From Rufibacter latericius (GTDB lineage Bacteria > Bacteroidota > Bacteroidia > Cytophagales > Hymenobacteraceae), in the NCBI RefSeq assembly GCF_003721515.1, contig NZ_RJJD01000005.1:1-64000 (forward strand): a stretch of DNA of 64,000 bases, in the 5' to 3' direction. The notes beneath the pieces were generated by a model. That model was not told where the DNA came from and did not search any database. It saw only the letters and a list, made by a program, of their open reading frames with translations. The translations under genes were made by a program, and so were the position numbers. Of the stretch, positions 43,780 through 53,942 are shown piece after piece. Each line of letters begins with the position of its first letter. Position 1 is the first letter of the stretch.

Positions 43780-44283
43780 TTACACCTTCACCTTACGCAG
43801 CCACTTGGCCACGCCACCGGCTACTACGCCGGCAAGCAGGTAATAGCCAATGGTAAGGGCCTGAGTTTGTTTGGTTCTGGCGCTAGGCGCTACGCCTAAG
43901 CCCATGGGTCCGGGCAATATGACGCCGCCTACTCCAGCCGCTGCCCCAAGAACCGCTCCTCGCCACCAGGCTTTCTTGCCTCCGCCGGTTAAGCTGTAAT
44001 ACAAGCCATTTGAGACAATATCACCTACCAGTGACCAGGTGTGCAGTTTGTCATCATCGGGTGGGGTTTGCCCGGCGTACCGCAAACCTTTTGCAATGGC
44101 GCGCATGCCCAAGATATCCATGCGGGGAGCTTTGGGGTAAAAGCGGCGCACGGTCTCGTGCACAACAGTCACGGCCATAGCCCCGGCCAGCCCTGCTATG
44201 CTTGACCGCAGCCATTTATTCAGTCTTTTCTTGGAGGCTCTTTTAGTGGTTTTATCGCGTTTGTACGTCTTTTCTGATTCCAT
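43780..44283 (-). CDS. Conserved membrane protein of unknown function (YagU-like)
   Basis: 167 residues. A basic N terminus (KTYKRDKTTKRASKKRLNKW) precedes three hydrophobic stretches: about 28-44 (SIAGLAGAMAVTVVHETV), 106-130 (WWRGAVLGAAAGVGGVILPGP) and 142-160 (IGYYLLAGVVAGGVAKWL). Between them is a soluble part with YPKAPRMDILGMRAIAKG and LHTWSLVGDIVSNGLYYSL. The layout is reminiscent of YagU/DUF1440-type proteins, but I cannot assign the family firmly. Convergent with the HTTM gene and divergent from RhlE. Confidence 0.6.
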   Translation of the reverse strand: MESEKTYKRDKTTKRASKKRLNKWLRSSIAGLAGAMAVTVVHETVRRFYPKAPRMDILGMRAIAKGLRYAGQTPPDDDKLHTWSLVGDIVSNGLYYSLTGGGKKAWWRGAVLGAAAGVGGVILPGPMGLGVAPSARTKQTQALTIGYYLLAGVVAGGVAKWLRKVKV

Positions 44284-44454
44284 AAACTATAAATGATTAA
44301 GCGTGTTTTAAATGTTCAGGTGCTCTAAACCTAACTCCTATTAACCGTTTTTGGGCGCGAAGGTTGCCTTCCCCAAGAGCTTCGCCTCAAGCACGTCTGT
44401 TTCATGGCCATTTTGGCCAAAACCGGCTAAAAAACGCGACTGAATCTTTTTACC

Positions 44455-44462
44455 TATCTTTG
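44455..44462 (+). promoter_or_regulatory. Bacteroidota -7 box (TATCTTTG) for rhlE
   Basis: TATCTTTG matches TAnnTTTG, about 78 bp upstream of the RhlE ATG. No convincing -33 element. The long leader would include sequence up to 44539. Confidence 0.45.
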
Positions 44463-44539
44463 TGTCTTCTAGGGATAGGCGCCAATTGCTGCGTCTTTTT
44501 TTTGTGCTTGGCCAACAGAACCGGCCGTTACTTTTCATA

Positions 44540-45904
44540 ATGACATTTTCAGAACTTAATTTGATAGAACCTCTGCTGCAAGCCCTGCAGGAAGAGGGAT
44601 ACACTACCCCAACCCCCATCCAGGAACAAGCCATTCCGCCCGTATTGAACGGCGATGATTTATTGGGTTGCGCCCAGACGGGTACCGGAAAAACCGCCGC
44701 TTTCAGCTTGCCGCTGTTGCAGCGCCTGCACGAGGCAGGTCCGGCGCACCCGGCCAAAGCTATTCGGGCCCTTATTTTAACGCCTACCCGCGAACTGGCG
44801 CTGCAGATCGGCGACAGCATTCAGGCGTACGGCCGTTACACCAAGATCAAACACACCGTAGTATTCGGCGGTGTAGGTCAGGTACCACAGGTAGAGCAGA
44901 TCAGACGGGGCGTTGACATTGTGGTAGCCACCCCGGGCAGGTTACTTGACCTGATGAACCAGGGATTGTTATCCCTGAAACACATTGAGACCTTCATCCT
45001 GGATGAGGCCGACCGCATGCTGGACATGGGCTTTATCCACGATGTACGCAAAGTCATCGCGCAGATTCCTACCCACCGCCAGACGCTGTTGTTCTCGGCC
45101 ACCATGCCGCAGGAGATCCAGAAGCTTTCTTCCAGCATTCTGCGCGAGCCGGTGTACGTAGAGGTAACCCCGGTTTCCAGCACCGCCGAGAAAATCGCTC
45201 AGAAAGTTTATTTCGTGGACAAAACCACTAAACGCGCTTTGCTGAAGCACCTTCTCAAAGGCGAAGACATTCAGCGGGCATTGGTTTTCTCGCGCACCAA
45301 ACACGGCGCAGACCGCATTGCCAAGGAACTGTCTAAAGCAGGCATCTCAGCGCAGTCTATTCACGGAGACAAAGCCCAGAGCACCCGCGTAAAAGCCCTG
45401 ACTCAGTTCAAAAACAACGAACTGAAAGCCCTGGTAGCTACTGATATTGCCGCCCGCGGCATTGACGTAGACGATTTAACGCACGTGATTAACGTAGACT
45501 TGCCCAACGAGCCAGAGACTTACGTGCACCGCATTGGCCGTACAGGCCGCGCCGGTGCCGAGGGAATGGCCCTTTCTTTCTGCGACGATACCGAGCTCCC
45601 GTACCTGCGTGACATAGAGAAACTCACCAAGCAGATCATTCCGATAGAGGAAGACCAGCCGTTCCACGTTGAGTACTCTAAACTACCGCTGGCCGGCGGA
45701 AAAGCCACCGATAAAGCTGCCCGCAGAAACACTGCCGGCGGCGGAAACCATGGCCAGAGCCGCGGTCCGCGCAGCGGCGGCGGGCAGAACAATAGCGGCA
45801 ACAGACGCCCAGACCAACGCCGCAGTTCCAGCCAAAGCGGCGGCGGAAGCTCAGACCAGCGGCAGGGAGGCGGCAGAAACTCCGGGGGCCGAGGCAACCG
45901 ATAA
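44540..45904 (+). CDS. rhlE: DEAD-box RNA helicase RhlE-like
   Basis: 454 residues. Motifs in order: Q motif ([15 protein letters not shown]), AQTGTGKT (45-52), [20 protein letters not shown], then [16 protein letters not shown] and [10 protein letters not shown]. The C-terminal about 70 residues are Gly/Arg/Ser/Gln-rich ([16 protein letters not shown]), typical RGG-like RNA-binding tails. It unwinds short RNA duplexes in ribosome assembly and RNA turnover, often in the cold. ATG 44540 is chosen since the family begins MTFSELNL; the longer frame to 44462 starts within the promoter. Confidence 0.95.
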   Translation: MTFSELNLIEPLLQALQEEGYTTPTPIQEQAIPPVLNGDDLLGCAQTGTGKTAAFSLPLLQRLHEAGPAHPAKAIRALILTPTRELALQIGDSIQAYGRYTKIKHTVVFGGVGQVPQVEQIRRGVDIVVATPGRLLDLMNQGLLSLKHIETFILDEADRMLDMGFIHDVRKVIAQIPTHRQTLLFSATMPQEIQKLSSSILREPVYVEVTPVSSTAEKIAQKVYFVDKTTKRALLKHLLKGEDIQRALVFSRTKHGADRIAKELSKAGISAQSIHGDKAQSTRVKALTQFKNNELKALVATDIAARGIDVDDLTHVINVDLPNEPETYVHRIGRTGRAGAEGMALSFCDDTELPYLRDIEKLTKQIIPIEEDQPFHVEYSKLPLAGGKATDKAARRNTAGGGNHGQSRGPRSGGGQNNSGNRRPDQRRSSSQSGGGSSDQRQGGGRNSGGRGNR

Positions 45905-45918
45905 GCAACCGCTCTTCT

Positions 45919-45970
45919 CCAAAAACAGAAAAGCCGGACACTCTAAAGTGTCCGGCTTTTCTGTTTTTGG
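45919..45970. terminator. Very long perfect hairpin after rhlE
   Basis: Perfect 24-bp arms (45919-45942 and 45947-45970; inner core AGCCGGACACT / AGTGTCCGGCT) around CTAA, with A- and T-runs on either side. Bidirectional terminator for rhlE and the minus-strand gene at 46036. Confidence 0.92.
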
Positions 45971-46035
45971 AGTTACAACCAGGAAATGGCCCTAAAATGG
46001 GAAACCTGTATTGCAACCAACCTCAAGCCTGATAA

Positions 46036-46446
46036 CTAAGAGTTGTACTGGCCTGTAGAATATTGGTCAGCAGAATGCTGGTTTTTTGAGCCTTTTGACT
46101 TTTTGCCCAGTTTGCCAGAAACGCCGGATTTGCTGATGCTTGATTTTGCTTGGCCAATCCAGCCTTGGTTGTTGGCAACCCAGTAAGAGGCTCCCAGCAA
46201 AGCAGCGCCACCCAATACTTTCTGAGTTGTGCTCATGCCGCTGTAAGAACGGGAAACAGAAGTACCCAGATTTTTCACCGCCTGTGGCACCTGAATGTTG
46301 CTAAGGCCGCTGGTGATGCTTCCTAAGATTCCTCCTTGTCCTGAGCTTTGGCCCTGGCTTCTAGATGAATTCTGAGCTGAATCTTGTGAGTAAGAAGTAG
46401 CATCTTGTGCGGCAGCACCTGGCTGGTTGTTAAATTGATTTTCCAT
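46036..46446 (-). CDS. Small Gln/Ser-rich membrane protein, unknown
   Basis: 136 residues: a Gln/Ser/Asn-rich N terminus (about 1-40), a middle with GGILGSITSGLSNIQVPQAVKN, one hydrophobic segment (about 77-93, TQKVLGGAALLGASYWVA), and a Ser/Lys/Gln-rich tail. No signal peptide, so it would be a single-pass inner-membrane or loosely bound protein. No family recognised. The gene stands alone with a 740-bp spacer upstream. Confidence 0.65.
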   Translation of the reverse strand: MENQFNNQPGAAAQDATSYSQDSAQNSSRSQGQSSGQGGILGSITSGLSNIQVPQAVKNLGTSVSRSYSGMSTTQKVLGGAALLGASYWVANNQGWIGQAKSSISKSGVSGKLGKKSKGSKNQHSADQYSTGQYNS

Positions 46447-47186
46447 AATTTTAAGAAATGTTAGGTGTATAGATCGTTTTCTTTACCAAAGCCATTAAGG
46501 TTTGGCTCACCGGGATCATAACTCGGCGAATCCATTTTATCGAAAACGCGACCGAATAGTTGCGTTCCCTTCTGACTTTTCTCCAATTATTTTCAAATCA
46601 CCAAATAAACCGGTCAGGTACTTCTTCTCTAAAGCATCTATCAAATTATATATAGCAGTTTATCTCAATTTTAAGAAAACTACCTCATAAACAGCCATAT
46701 CTCTTTTCGAAAACAACCTCCCATTTGCTTGGACTTTCGTCCTTAATCACTCTCCCAACCACTTGAGGCAATCTTCGGAAAGTATTACAATCAACCTCTT
46801 TTCCTTGGCTTCTTTCCTCCGTTTTCTTCAAGTAACGCTAGCCAGAAAATAGGGTACTGATGCCTTGCTCCTATCTTTTCCTAGGCCTTCTCCTTTCTCT
46901 CAGAAATTAATTGCAACTGCCGATGAGGTGTTCCGTTCTATTTTTAGCCCCTTTTCAGGAAAACAGCCCGAAAATTGCTACCAGTTGGTATCCCCGGCAG
47001 AGCAACAGCAGCAGGAGAGCAGCAAATAGCTTCCCTGCCGATGGCTTAAAAAAACCACCCGGAATTTGCCTCCTTTTGCCTTCGGCGGAAAGATTCACGA
47101 GCGCAGGTACAGGAACCCGTTATAGTTACCCAGAACCGAGTATATTTACCCTACATTCTATTTGCCATCAGACCTTCGCCCAAACT
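46447..47186. other. Long intergenic region, nothing assigned
   Basis: 740 bp between divergent genes. An open frame continuous with the M28 peptidase (46911-47186) and a 62-codon frame at 46502-46690 look like non-coding shadows: no domain, no start context. The sequence is comparatively AT-rich, with TATATTTA near 47145 as a weak promoter for the peptidase. No repeat seen. Confidence 0.55.
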
Positions 47187-48479
47187 ATGAACCTTCAAAA
47201 AACGCTTGTCCTTTGCCTCTCCCTTCTTCCGCTGACCGGGGCTTTGGCGCAGAAAACCATTCAGCAGAAAGACGTCACCCGCATCATCAAGACCCTGGCC
47301 GCCGATGACATGATGGGTCGCCAGACGTTTACCCCCGGCATAGAGAAAGCTGCCGATTTCATCTCCAACGAGTTCAAAACCATAGGCCTGCAACCGCTCA
47401 CCGGCGACACAGATTTCCGGCAGGAATTCAAGATGTACGCCCTTAAGCCCGGCAAAGCCGATGTTACCCTCAACAAGCAGTCGCTGAACCCAGACGAGTT
47501 CTTTTACAGCACTGTGCACCGCAAATTTGAGTGGGAGGAGAAAGCGCCTAAGCCCGTGTTCATTGGCGAGAACGATGATTTCAGGCAAGGCCTCACCACC
47601 GCCCGAAAGCTGGACAAAGACGTGCTGGTAGTGGTGCACCCCAAGCATCAGGAGATGTTCAAGCGGTTTGCTGGTTCTTTTAGGCAGGCGCGCCCGGTGA
47701 TGGAACTGGGCAAAGGCAATACGCTTATCTTCGTGCTTTCCACGCTCACCGAGGTAAGCTCGTTTAACATCGAGATCAAGAACGAGGTAGAGGAAATGCC
47801 TTTAGCCAACGTGGCAGGCATGATTCCGGGCAAGCGCGCGAACGAATTCGTGGTTTTCTCGGGCCATTATGACCACATTGGTATGATGAAACCCGTGGCC
47901 GGTGACTCCATCGCCAACGGCGCCGATGATGATGCCTCAGGCACCACCGCCGTGATCACTCTGGCCAAGCACTTCAAGAAACAACCCAAACCAGAGCGCA
48001 CGCTCATCTTCGTGGCTTTCACGGCCGAGGAAATCGGGGGATTCGGTTCGCAGTATTTCTCCAAGCAACTGAACCCCGATGAGATTGTGGCCATGTTCAA
48101 CATCGAGATGATTGGCAAAGGCTCCAAGTTCGGGCCCAACAGCGCCTACATCACCGGTTTCGAGAAATCAGACTTCGGCACGTTGCTGCAGCAGGCGGTG
48201 AAAGGCACACCGTACAGCTTCCATCCAGACCCTTATCCTAGCCAAAACCTGTTTTACCGTTCAGACAACGCCACCCTGGCCCGTCTGGGCGTACCGGCCC
48301 ACACCATCTCCTCGGTACAGATTGACCAGGACAAACTCTACCACTCCGTAGACGATGAGGTGGAAAGCCTGGACATGGCTCATATGACCAACATGATCAA
48401 AGCCGTGGCCATGGGTGCCAAGGACTTTGTGCAAGGTAAGAAAACACCCAAGCGCGTAGACAAAACCCAGGTACAGTAA
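47187..48479 (+). CDS. M28 family zinc aminopeptidase
   Basis: 430 residues with a signal peptide (about 1-20, LTGALAQK). The peptidase domain has FSGHYDHIG (zinc His/Asp), ADDDASGTTAVITLAKHF (bridging Asp), FTAEEIGGFGSQYF (catalytic and zinc Glu), MFNIEMIG and YHSVDDEVESLDM (zinc His). It is likely secreted or periplasmic and removes N-terminal residues from peptides. The long frame starting at 46911 lacks support; the ATG at 47187 begins the signal peptide. An LprI-domain gene follows after 19 bp, probably co-transcribed. Confidence 0.92.
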   Translation: MNLQKTLVLCLSLLPLTGALAQKTIQQKDVTRIIKTLAADDMMGRQTFTPGIEKAADFISNEFKTIGLQPLTGDTDFRQEFKMYALKPGKADVTLNKQSLNPDEFFYSTVHRKFEWEEKAPKPVFIGENDDFRQGLTTARKLDKDVLVVVHPKHQEMFKRFAGSFRQARPVMELGKGNTLIFVLSTLTEVSSFNIEIKNEVEEMPLANVAGMIPGKRANEFVVFSGHYDHIGMMKPVAGDSIANGADDDASGTTAVITLAKHFKKQPKPERTLIFVAFTAEEIGGFGSQYFSKQLNPDEIVAMFNIEMIGKGSKFGPNSAYITGFEKSDFGTLLQQAVKGTPYSFHPDPYPSQNLFYRSDNATLARLGVPAHTISSVQIDQDKLYHSVDDEVESLDMAHMTNMIKAVAMGAKDFVQGKKTPKRVDKTQVQ

Positions 48480-48498
48480 CCTCAACGATCAGCCATTA

Positions 48499-48933
48499 AT
48501 GCCCACACGCATAGTTCCGTTTCTGTTGACCGCCGCTTCTCTTTTTTGGGCTGATTTGGCTTTTTCGCAGCAAAAACAGAAGCCAGATTCAATAGACCTG
48601 AAGTTAACTCAGTGCCTTGATAAGCAGGAAAACCAAAGCACCGCCGGTATGTGCAACTGCACCTATGCTGCGCTGGAAGAGTGGGACAAAAAACTGAACA
48701 GCACCTACAAAGCGCTTTTAACCCAGGTAGACGCCGTAGGGAAAACTAAGCTGATGGCAGCCCAGCGACAATGGGTTGTGTTCAAAGAAAAGGAAATCGA
48801 ACTGATTGATGCGACCTACGGCAAAGCCCAAGGCACGATGTGGCAAGTGGTGAGAGCCAACAAGGTAATGGATATCACCAGGCAAAGAGCACGGGCGTTA
48901 GAGGAACTACTGACAACTCTTAAGGAGATTTAA
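48499..48933 (+). CDS. LprI/DUF1311-domain secreted protein
   Basis: 144 residues. Signal peptide to about residue 23 (ADLAFSQ). The domain has the typical cysteine pattern (LTQCLDKQENQSTAGMCNCTYAALEEWDKKLNSTYKAL) and the helix LMAAQRQWVVFKEKEIELIDATYG. Members include lysozyme inhibitors and other periplasmic proteins. Lies 19 bp after the M28 peptidase; a strong terminator follows at 48975. Confidence 0.82.
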   Translation: MPTRIVPFLLTAASLFWADLAFSQQKQKPDSIDLKLTQCLDKQENQSTAGMCNCTYAALEEWDKKLNSTYKALLTQVDAVGKTKLMAAQRQWVVFKEKEIELIDATYGKAQGTMWQVVRANKVMDITRQRARALEELLTTLKEI

Positions 48934-48974
48934 CTAAACCTCTGGTTTCCGCTCAGGCTGTTAGGTCTAAAACA

Positions 48975-49025
48975 AACCCGCCGTTTATGCCCCGTTTTCA
49001 GAAAACGGGGCATAAACGGCGGGTT
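48975..49025. terminator. Long perfect hairpin between convergent genes
   Basis: Arms at 48975-48999 and 49001-49025 with essentially no loop (core ATGCCCCGTTTT / AAAACGGGGCAT). Bidirectional: serves the LprI gene and the TonB receptor. Variant of the dispersed palindrome family (CCCCGTTTT core). Confidence 0.85.
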
Positions 49026-49038
49026 ATATCTTTATTAC

Positions 49039-51441
49039 TTAGAAATTCCCTCTTAACGTGAGTACCAGGTTTCGGCCGGGGGCACTAACGCCAGAGGCAT
49101 ACACGCGGTAGAACTGGTCCAAGATGTTCTCCAACGCGGCCTGGAACTGAAGCCGTGGGTGGAACTGGTAGGCGGTTCTCAGGTTAAGCGTGTACCAGGC
49201 GGGCACTCCCTGGGGTGTGGCGTACTGCAGGTTGTCTTCTCCCACGGGATTGTAGTCTTCCAGGTGTTTCCAGCCGTTGTACTGCACGAAGAACTCTGAC
49301 CGGAACCTAGGCAAGGTCAGGTACAAACTGGTTTTCCCGAATACCGGTGGAATGTGGTCTAAGGGCGTTTCGCTGGGAGAGGATTGGATACGGCCATAGG
49401 TGTAGGTGAGCGTGGAAGCCAACCGGAAAGCCTGGGTGATATCAGCGTTCACGGAGCCACTTAACCCATAGACATAGGCTTTGTTTGCGTTCACACTTGC
49501 CACTACTCGGCTCAATTGCCAGTTGTATTCAAGCTCGCTTTGTCCCTGGAACGTGAACGGCTGGGTAGTGATGGCATCGCGGTACCAGGTGTAGAAACCG
49601 GTGCCCTCTACCCGTACGCTCCGGGCAATGGTCTTCCCGATGGAGAGTTCAGCGTTGTAGGTGTATTCCGGTTTCAAATCGGGGTTAGGTACGACCAATT
49701 GCCCGGCTACTGACTCAAACACCTTCGCCAAATCATCAACATTCGGTGCTCTGAACCCCGAGGAAGCCACCGCGGCAAACCGCCATTCATGCCCAGGCTG
49801 GAATACCAGTCCCAGATTGCCGTTGACAGCGGTGTTTTTCTGGCTTACCTCATCGAACGGAAACGGGAAGAACGTTTTATCCCTGAAATCGGCGTTCAGC
49901 TCTACCCTACTCACGCGAACGCCATCAGAAAGAATCCAGCGCGGGCTGATCTCCCAGGTGTGCGTAAAGTAAGCAGCGGCGGTACGCATGTCAGAACCGC
50001 CGCTGGGGTAACGGGTATCTAGGGGCGTGCGCTCACCCGTGGTCAGGCTGGTTCCGTGGGCAGTTGAAGAGACTTCATTGTAGGTTCCTTCCAGACCATA
50101 GCGGAATTCATGCGTGCCCAGCAAACGGCTGATATCGGCGTTCAGGGTATAGACGTCTACATGCTCAAAGCGACTTTGCAGCGGACCACGGTTGAACCGA
50201 CGGTTATGACGGCTTTCTTCCACACTCTGGTAAGCAGCCGTTACGCGCAGGTTCTCCAGCCAGCCTCGGCCTTTGGTGGCGAAGGTGTAGGCCGCGAGCC
50301 AACGCTCCTGCGGTCCGTAGTACCACTCGCCATGGTTCAGGCGACCCTGGGCATCTACCTCGGTGAGGCGGTCATAGCGCGGGATGTCTGAGGAAGTAGA
50401 AAACTGCACGTTCAGCAAATGCGAGGTGTTGGCCGAGGGCTGAAACAGGACTTTCTGCAAGACATCGTACTGCTTGTAACCAGTGAATTTCTGTAGGTTG
50501 ATGTTAGCGTTGGGCACCATCACGTCTTCACCGTTCACACGCTGGGCGTAAAATGGCCGAAGTCCCCAGTTTCCGTAGAACGGGTTCCGGGTTGCGCCCT
50601 GGCGCAGGTCATCGAAATCTGAATAGGTAAAACTGGTGAAACTACCCCACTGGCGTCCGCCCACTGACACATCCACGTGGCCGGTCTTCTCCTGATTGGC
50701 GGTGGCGTAGCGCGTGAAGGCACTGCCCGTGACGCGGGTGCCGGTGCTATCGGCTAAGAGGGGGTTCTTGGTGTAGAAATGGACTACGCCACCCAAAGCA
50801 TCGGAACCGTACACCACTGAGCCCGGGCCAAACACCACTTCCACTTTCTCCAGCGAGGCATTGTCTACGGTAATCACGTTCTGCAGGTGGCCGCCGCGGT
50901 AAATGGCATTGTTCAAACGCACCCCGTCTATGACCATGAGGACCTTGTTCGCCTCAAACCCGCGTAGGATAGGGCTTCCGCCGCCGGCCTGGCTTTTCTG
51001 CACCAGTACCTGCCCGGTTTGCTGCAAGACATCGGCAGTGGTCTGGTTGCTCTGGAAAGCCAAATCGCGTGCTTTCAGTACCTGGATCTGCTGGGGCACA
51101 TCGGCCCGTTTCTCCTCAAACTTACTAGCCGATACCACCACTTCGTCCAGGGAATAGCTCCGCTCAGAAAGCAACACCCGGTAGCGCATGCCCGCCAGTT
51201 GGTTTACCGCCACAGTGCGCGGCTGATAATCAACGCGCTCAAAGCGCAGGCTATCGGTTTCCTGTAATCCGCGGATACTGAACTTGCCTTTGGCATCGGT
51301 GAGGAGGGCGCTGCCGCCTTGCGTGGGTACCACCCGCACGCCCGTGAGCGGCTGAAGATTGGCCCGGTCCTGCACGGTAGCACTCTGCGCCGAAGCCGCG
51401 AGGGGCACTACCACCAGCAACAGAGAGTAAAAAAATTTCAT
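49039..51441 (-). CDS. TonB-dependent receptor (hemin/ferrichrome type)
   Basis: 800 residues. Signal peptide (LAASAQS) then a carboxypeptidase-like beta domain (about 22-85, with LTDAKGKFSIRGLQETDSL), the plug (about 95-235: KFEEKRADVPQQIQVL, QAGGGSPILRGFEANKVLMVIDGVRLNNAIYRGGHLQNV, VEVVFGPGSVVYGSDALGGVVHFYT) and a barrel ending in VLTLRGNF. It resembles hemin/hemoglobin or catecholate receptors. No SusD partner or heme genes are nearby, so the ligand cannot be named. A GNAT gene lies 31 bp upstream on the same strand. Confidence 0.9.
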   Translation of the reverse strand: MKFFYSLLLVVVPLAASAQSATVQDRANLQPLTGVRVVPTQGGSALLTDAKGKFSIRGLQETDSLRFERVDYQPRTVAVNQLAGMRYRVLLSERSYSLDEVVVSASKFEEKRADVPQQIQVLKARDLAFQSNQTTADVLQQTGQVLVQKSQAGGGSPILRGFEANKVLMVIDGVRLNNAIYRGGHLQNVITVDNASLEKVEVVFGPGSVVYGSDALGGVVHFYTKNPLLADSTGTRVTGSAFTRYATANQEKTGHVDVSVGGRQWGSFTSFTYSDFDDLRQGATRNPFYGNWGLRPFYAQRVNGEDVMVPNANINLQKFTGYKQYDVLQKVLFQPSANTSHLLNVQFSTSSDIPRYDRLTEVDAQGRLNHGEWYYGPQERWLAAYTFATKGRGWLENLRVTAAYQSVEESRHNRRFNRGPLQSRFEHVDVYTLNADISRLLGTHEFRYGLEGTYNEVSSTAHGTSLTTGERTPLDTRYPSGGSDMRTAAAYFTHTWEISPRWILSDGVRVSRVELNADFRDKTFFPFPFDEVSQKNTAVNGNLGLVFQPGHEWRFAAVASSGFRAPNVDDLAKVFESVAGQLVVPNPDLKPEYTYNAELSIGKTIARSVRVEGTGFYTWYRDAITTQPFTFQGQSELEYNWQLSRVVASVNANKAYVYGLSGSVNADITQAFRLASTLTYTYGRIQSSPSETPLDHIPPVFGKTSLYLTLPRFRSEFFVQYNGWKHLEDYNPVGEDNLQYATPQGVPAWYTLNLRTAYQFHPRLQFQAALENILDQFYRVYASGVSAPGRNLVLTLRGNF

Positions 51442-51472
51442 AGAAGTATGTAAAAGATGATGGGGATCTTGG

Positions 51473-51952
51473 TCAGAGCGCCAGCTCCATCTTAATGTCG
51501 GCGCGTTTGTATTCCTTCAGTTCATCGGGGACCTCCACAAAACCTAATCTGTGGTACAGGTGAAGCGCCGTTTCCAGTTTTCGGTTAGAGAGCAGCATGA
51601 GCGTGGTTGCACCCAGATCCCGGGCTTTCTCAATGGCTTTCTCGCCCAAACGTTTCCCGATCTTCAGGCCTTGGGCTTTGTCATCTACGGCCATCTTGGC
51701 CAGCTCGTAGGTGTGGTCATCTACTTTGATCAAGGCGCAGGTTCCTACGATCTCACCGTTGTACTCGGCCATGAAAATGTGCCCGCCCTTGGCGATGATG
51801 TAGCCGTCTGGGTCACCCAATGATTTAAAGTCCAGCTCTTCCATCTCGAAGTAGCGCTCAATCCAGGCTTGGTTCAGTTCCCGGAAACGGGCAGCATGGG
51901 CAGGTGTATAGTCGATTATGGAAACTGCGGTAGCGGAGGGAATAGTCATCAT
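51473..51952 (-). CDS. GNAT family N-acetyltransferase
   Basis: 159 residues. GNAT fold: IAKGGHIFMAEYNGEIVGTCALIKVDDHTYELAKMAVDDKAQGLKIGKRLGEKAIEKA includes the acetyl-CoA pyrophosphate-binding loop (QGLKIGKRL), then LMLLSNRKLETALHLYHRLGFVEV. Substrate unknown. The first Met pair (MMTIPS) gives two possible starts one codon apart. Located 31 bp upstream of the TonB receptor. Confidence 0.9.
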   Translation of the reverse strand: MMTIPSATAVSIIDYTPAHAARFRELNQAWIERYFEMEELDFKSLGDPDGYIIAKGGHIFMAEYNGEIVGTCALIKVDDHTYELAKMAVDDKAQGLKIGKRLGEKAIEKARDLGATTLMLLSNRKLETALHLYHRLGFVEVPDELKEYKRADIKMELAL

Positions 51953-52198
51953 GTTTGGTTCTTCTTGGCCGCAAAGATACTCAAAGAGAGGTGCGTTTCA
52001 GGATTGTTTCCCCGAAAAGAGGACTAAAACGGGCCTGATCTACTGATTCGGTTTGCCCGCCATTTTCTGAAAAAAGGCCGGAACCCGGAGCAAAGAGACA
52101 AGAAGGAACGTTCTGCAACCGCTGTCTGAACGACTTCGGGTTTCTTCCTGTTCTGGTTAAAACGAAAAGTACTATATTTCGCCCACAGACCAAGGTAC

Positions 52199-53395
52199 AT
52201 GAAAAAGAAAACACCTATTCTCTTACTGCTGGGGTTTCTGGCGGCCTGCTCCAGCAGCAAACCTACTCCGGAGCCAGTCACCGCGCAGGCCACCGTGGCT
52301 CCCTCAGTGCTTGCGCCGCATGTGGAGACCATCCGTCAACAGTTTGCCCCAGACAAACGAGTGGCCTTGTTCGATGTCAAAACCAACGGAACCGTGCTGA
52401 CGGGCGAAACGAATTTGCCGGCCGCTAAAACCGCGTTACTGGACCGCTTGCGCACCGCCGGTATTTCTTTTCAAGACAGCATTCAGGTATTGCCGCAGGG
52501 CGAGTTGAAAGAACAATCTTTCGCGGTGGTTACGTTATCGGTGGCCAACCTTAGGTCTGAGCCCAAGCACCCCGCCGAGCTAGCTACCCAAGCCACCATG
52601 GGTACCCCGCTGCGCGTCTGGAAACATAAAGGCGGCTGGTTCTTGGTGCAAACTCCAGACAAATACCTGGCGTGGGTTGACGCCAGCGCTATCAAACTGA
52701 TGGACAACGCTGCTTTCACCACCTGGCAGCAGGGCGAGAAGCTGCTGTACACCAATCCGTACGGGTTTGCCTATGCCGCGCCCAACACCAAAGGCGCAAC
52801 GGTCTCTGATTTGGTCTACGGCGATGTGATGGTGGTGAAAAACCAGGCCAAGGGCTTCTATGAGGTCTCTTTCCCGGATGGACGTACGGCCTTCGTTTCC
52901 TCATCTGAGGTAGAGAAATACAGCCAATGGGCCGCCACCCGCAAACCCACCGAGCAGAACCTGGTGGAAACCTCTAAACGACTGCTGGGCTTACCGTATC
53001 TCTGGGGTGGCACTTCCTTCAAAGGCGTAGACTGCAGCGGCTTCACCAAAACTGTGTATTTCATGAATGGCCTGGTTCTCCCGCGCGATGCCTCCCAGCA
53101 GGTAAACTCCGGCGAACTGGTGGATACCGCTAATGGTTTCCAGAACCTAAAACCCGGCGATTTACTGTTTTTCGGCTCTCCGGCCAAAGACGGGAAACCA
53201 GAACGCGTGGTGCACGTGGGCATGTGGATCGGGAACAACGAGTTCATCCACTCAGCAGGCCGCGTGCGCATCAACAGCATGGACCCCGCCGCCCCCAACC
53301 ATGACGCCTCAGAACTGAAACGTTTCCTGCGCGCCAAACGCATTACCCCACAAGCTTCCCTCATTGACCTAAGAACCGCATCGTTGTTCCAGTAA
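52199..53395 (+). CDS. NlpC/P60 peptidoglycan hydrolase with SH3-like domains, lipoprotein
   Basis: 398 residues. The lipoprotein signal ends LAAC (Cys17). Two bacterial SH3-like domains (about 103-165, with VANLRSEPKHPAELATQATMGTPLRVWKHKGGWFLVQ, and 175-235) precede the NlpC/P60 catalytic domain (about 245-385): GVDCSGF with nucleophile Cys279, HVGMWIG (base His) and HSAGRV (third polar residue). It should cut D-Glu-DAP type stem-peptide bonds in the periplasm, as YkfC/dipeptidyl-peptidase VI types do. A TATATTTC at 52173-52180 is a near promoter box. Confidence 0.92.
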   Translation: MKKKTPILLLLGFLAACSSSKPTPEPVTAQATVAPSVLAPHVETIRQQFAPDKRVALFDVKTNGTVLTGETNLPAAKTALLDRLRTAGISFQDSIQVLPQGELKEQSFAVVTLSVANLRSEPKHPAELATQATMGTPLRVWKHKGGWFLVQTPDKYLAWVDASAIKLMDNAAFTTWQQGEKLLYTNPYGFAYAAPNTKGATVSDLVYGDVMVVKNQAKGFYEVSFPDGRTAFVSSSEVEKYSQWAATRKPTEQNLVETSKRLLGLPYLWGGTSFKGVDCSGFTKTVYFMNGLVLPRDASQQVNSGELVDTANGFQNLKPGDLLFFGSPAKDGKPERVVHVGMWIGNNEFIHSAGRVRINSMDPAAPNHDASELKRFLRAKRITPQASLIDLRTASLFQ

Positions 53396-53410
53396 GAGAA
53401 AAAGCACCTC

Positions 53411-53476
53411 AAATAGAATCGCCTCGTTTTAGACCTGATTTCCACAAATCCCGTCCAAAACGAGGCGATTCTATTT
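53411..53476 (+). terminator. Hairpin after NlpC/P60 gene
   Basis: Perfect 20-bp arms (53411-53430 and 53457-53476; core GAATCGCCTCGTTTT / AAAACGAGGCGATTC) with a 26-nt loop, followed by TTTTT. Ends the NlpC/P60 transcript. Confidence 0.8.
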
Positions 53477-53942
53477 TTTCAACTTCCAGTCCGCAGGACG
53501 ATGCAGGAATTGCAGCGGTTCCAAAGCAAAGTAGCTCACCTGCGGCGGACCGGGGCGAAGGCCTACCATGAGGCCGAGAACCGGCCTGTTGCACGCTTGA
53601 ACTGTTCTAATGCCAGTGGCCCATGTGAGCTATGAAACAGAGGACGGCAGCAGGGTGTCACCATTTATGAAGAAAAGACTGTCTGAGCGTCAGCGAGTTT
53701 CTTTTCTTCTTGATTCTTTTGGTTACTTTTCTCATCAAGGAGAAAAGTGACAAACGCGGGTGATAAGTAATTCAGCCCAGAAGTTAGTAGGGAAGGTAGT
53801 AGAAAGTAATTAAAAGTAAAGGCTCCTAGCTAACTTGAGATGCAGTTATGGTCATTTGTGAGAACACCCCTCTTTATCTCACCTCAAGGGAAAAACCCCG
53901 CTTATGCTAGGATTAAATGAAAAGCAGAGCATAATATGAACC

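Noticed and set aside
46502-46690. 62-codon plus-strand ORF in the long spacer
   Set aside because: AT-rich, no ribosome site, no family; probably chance.
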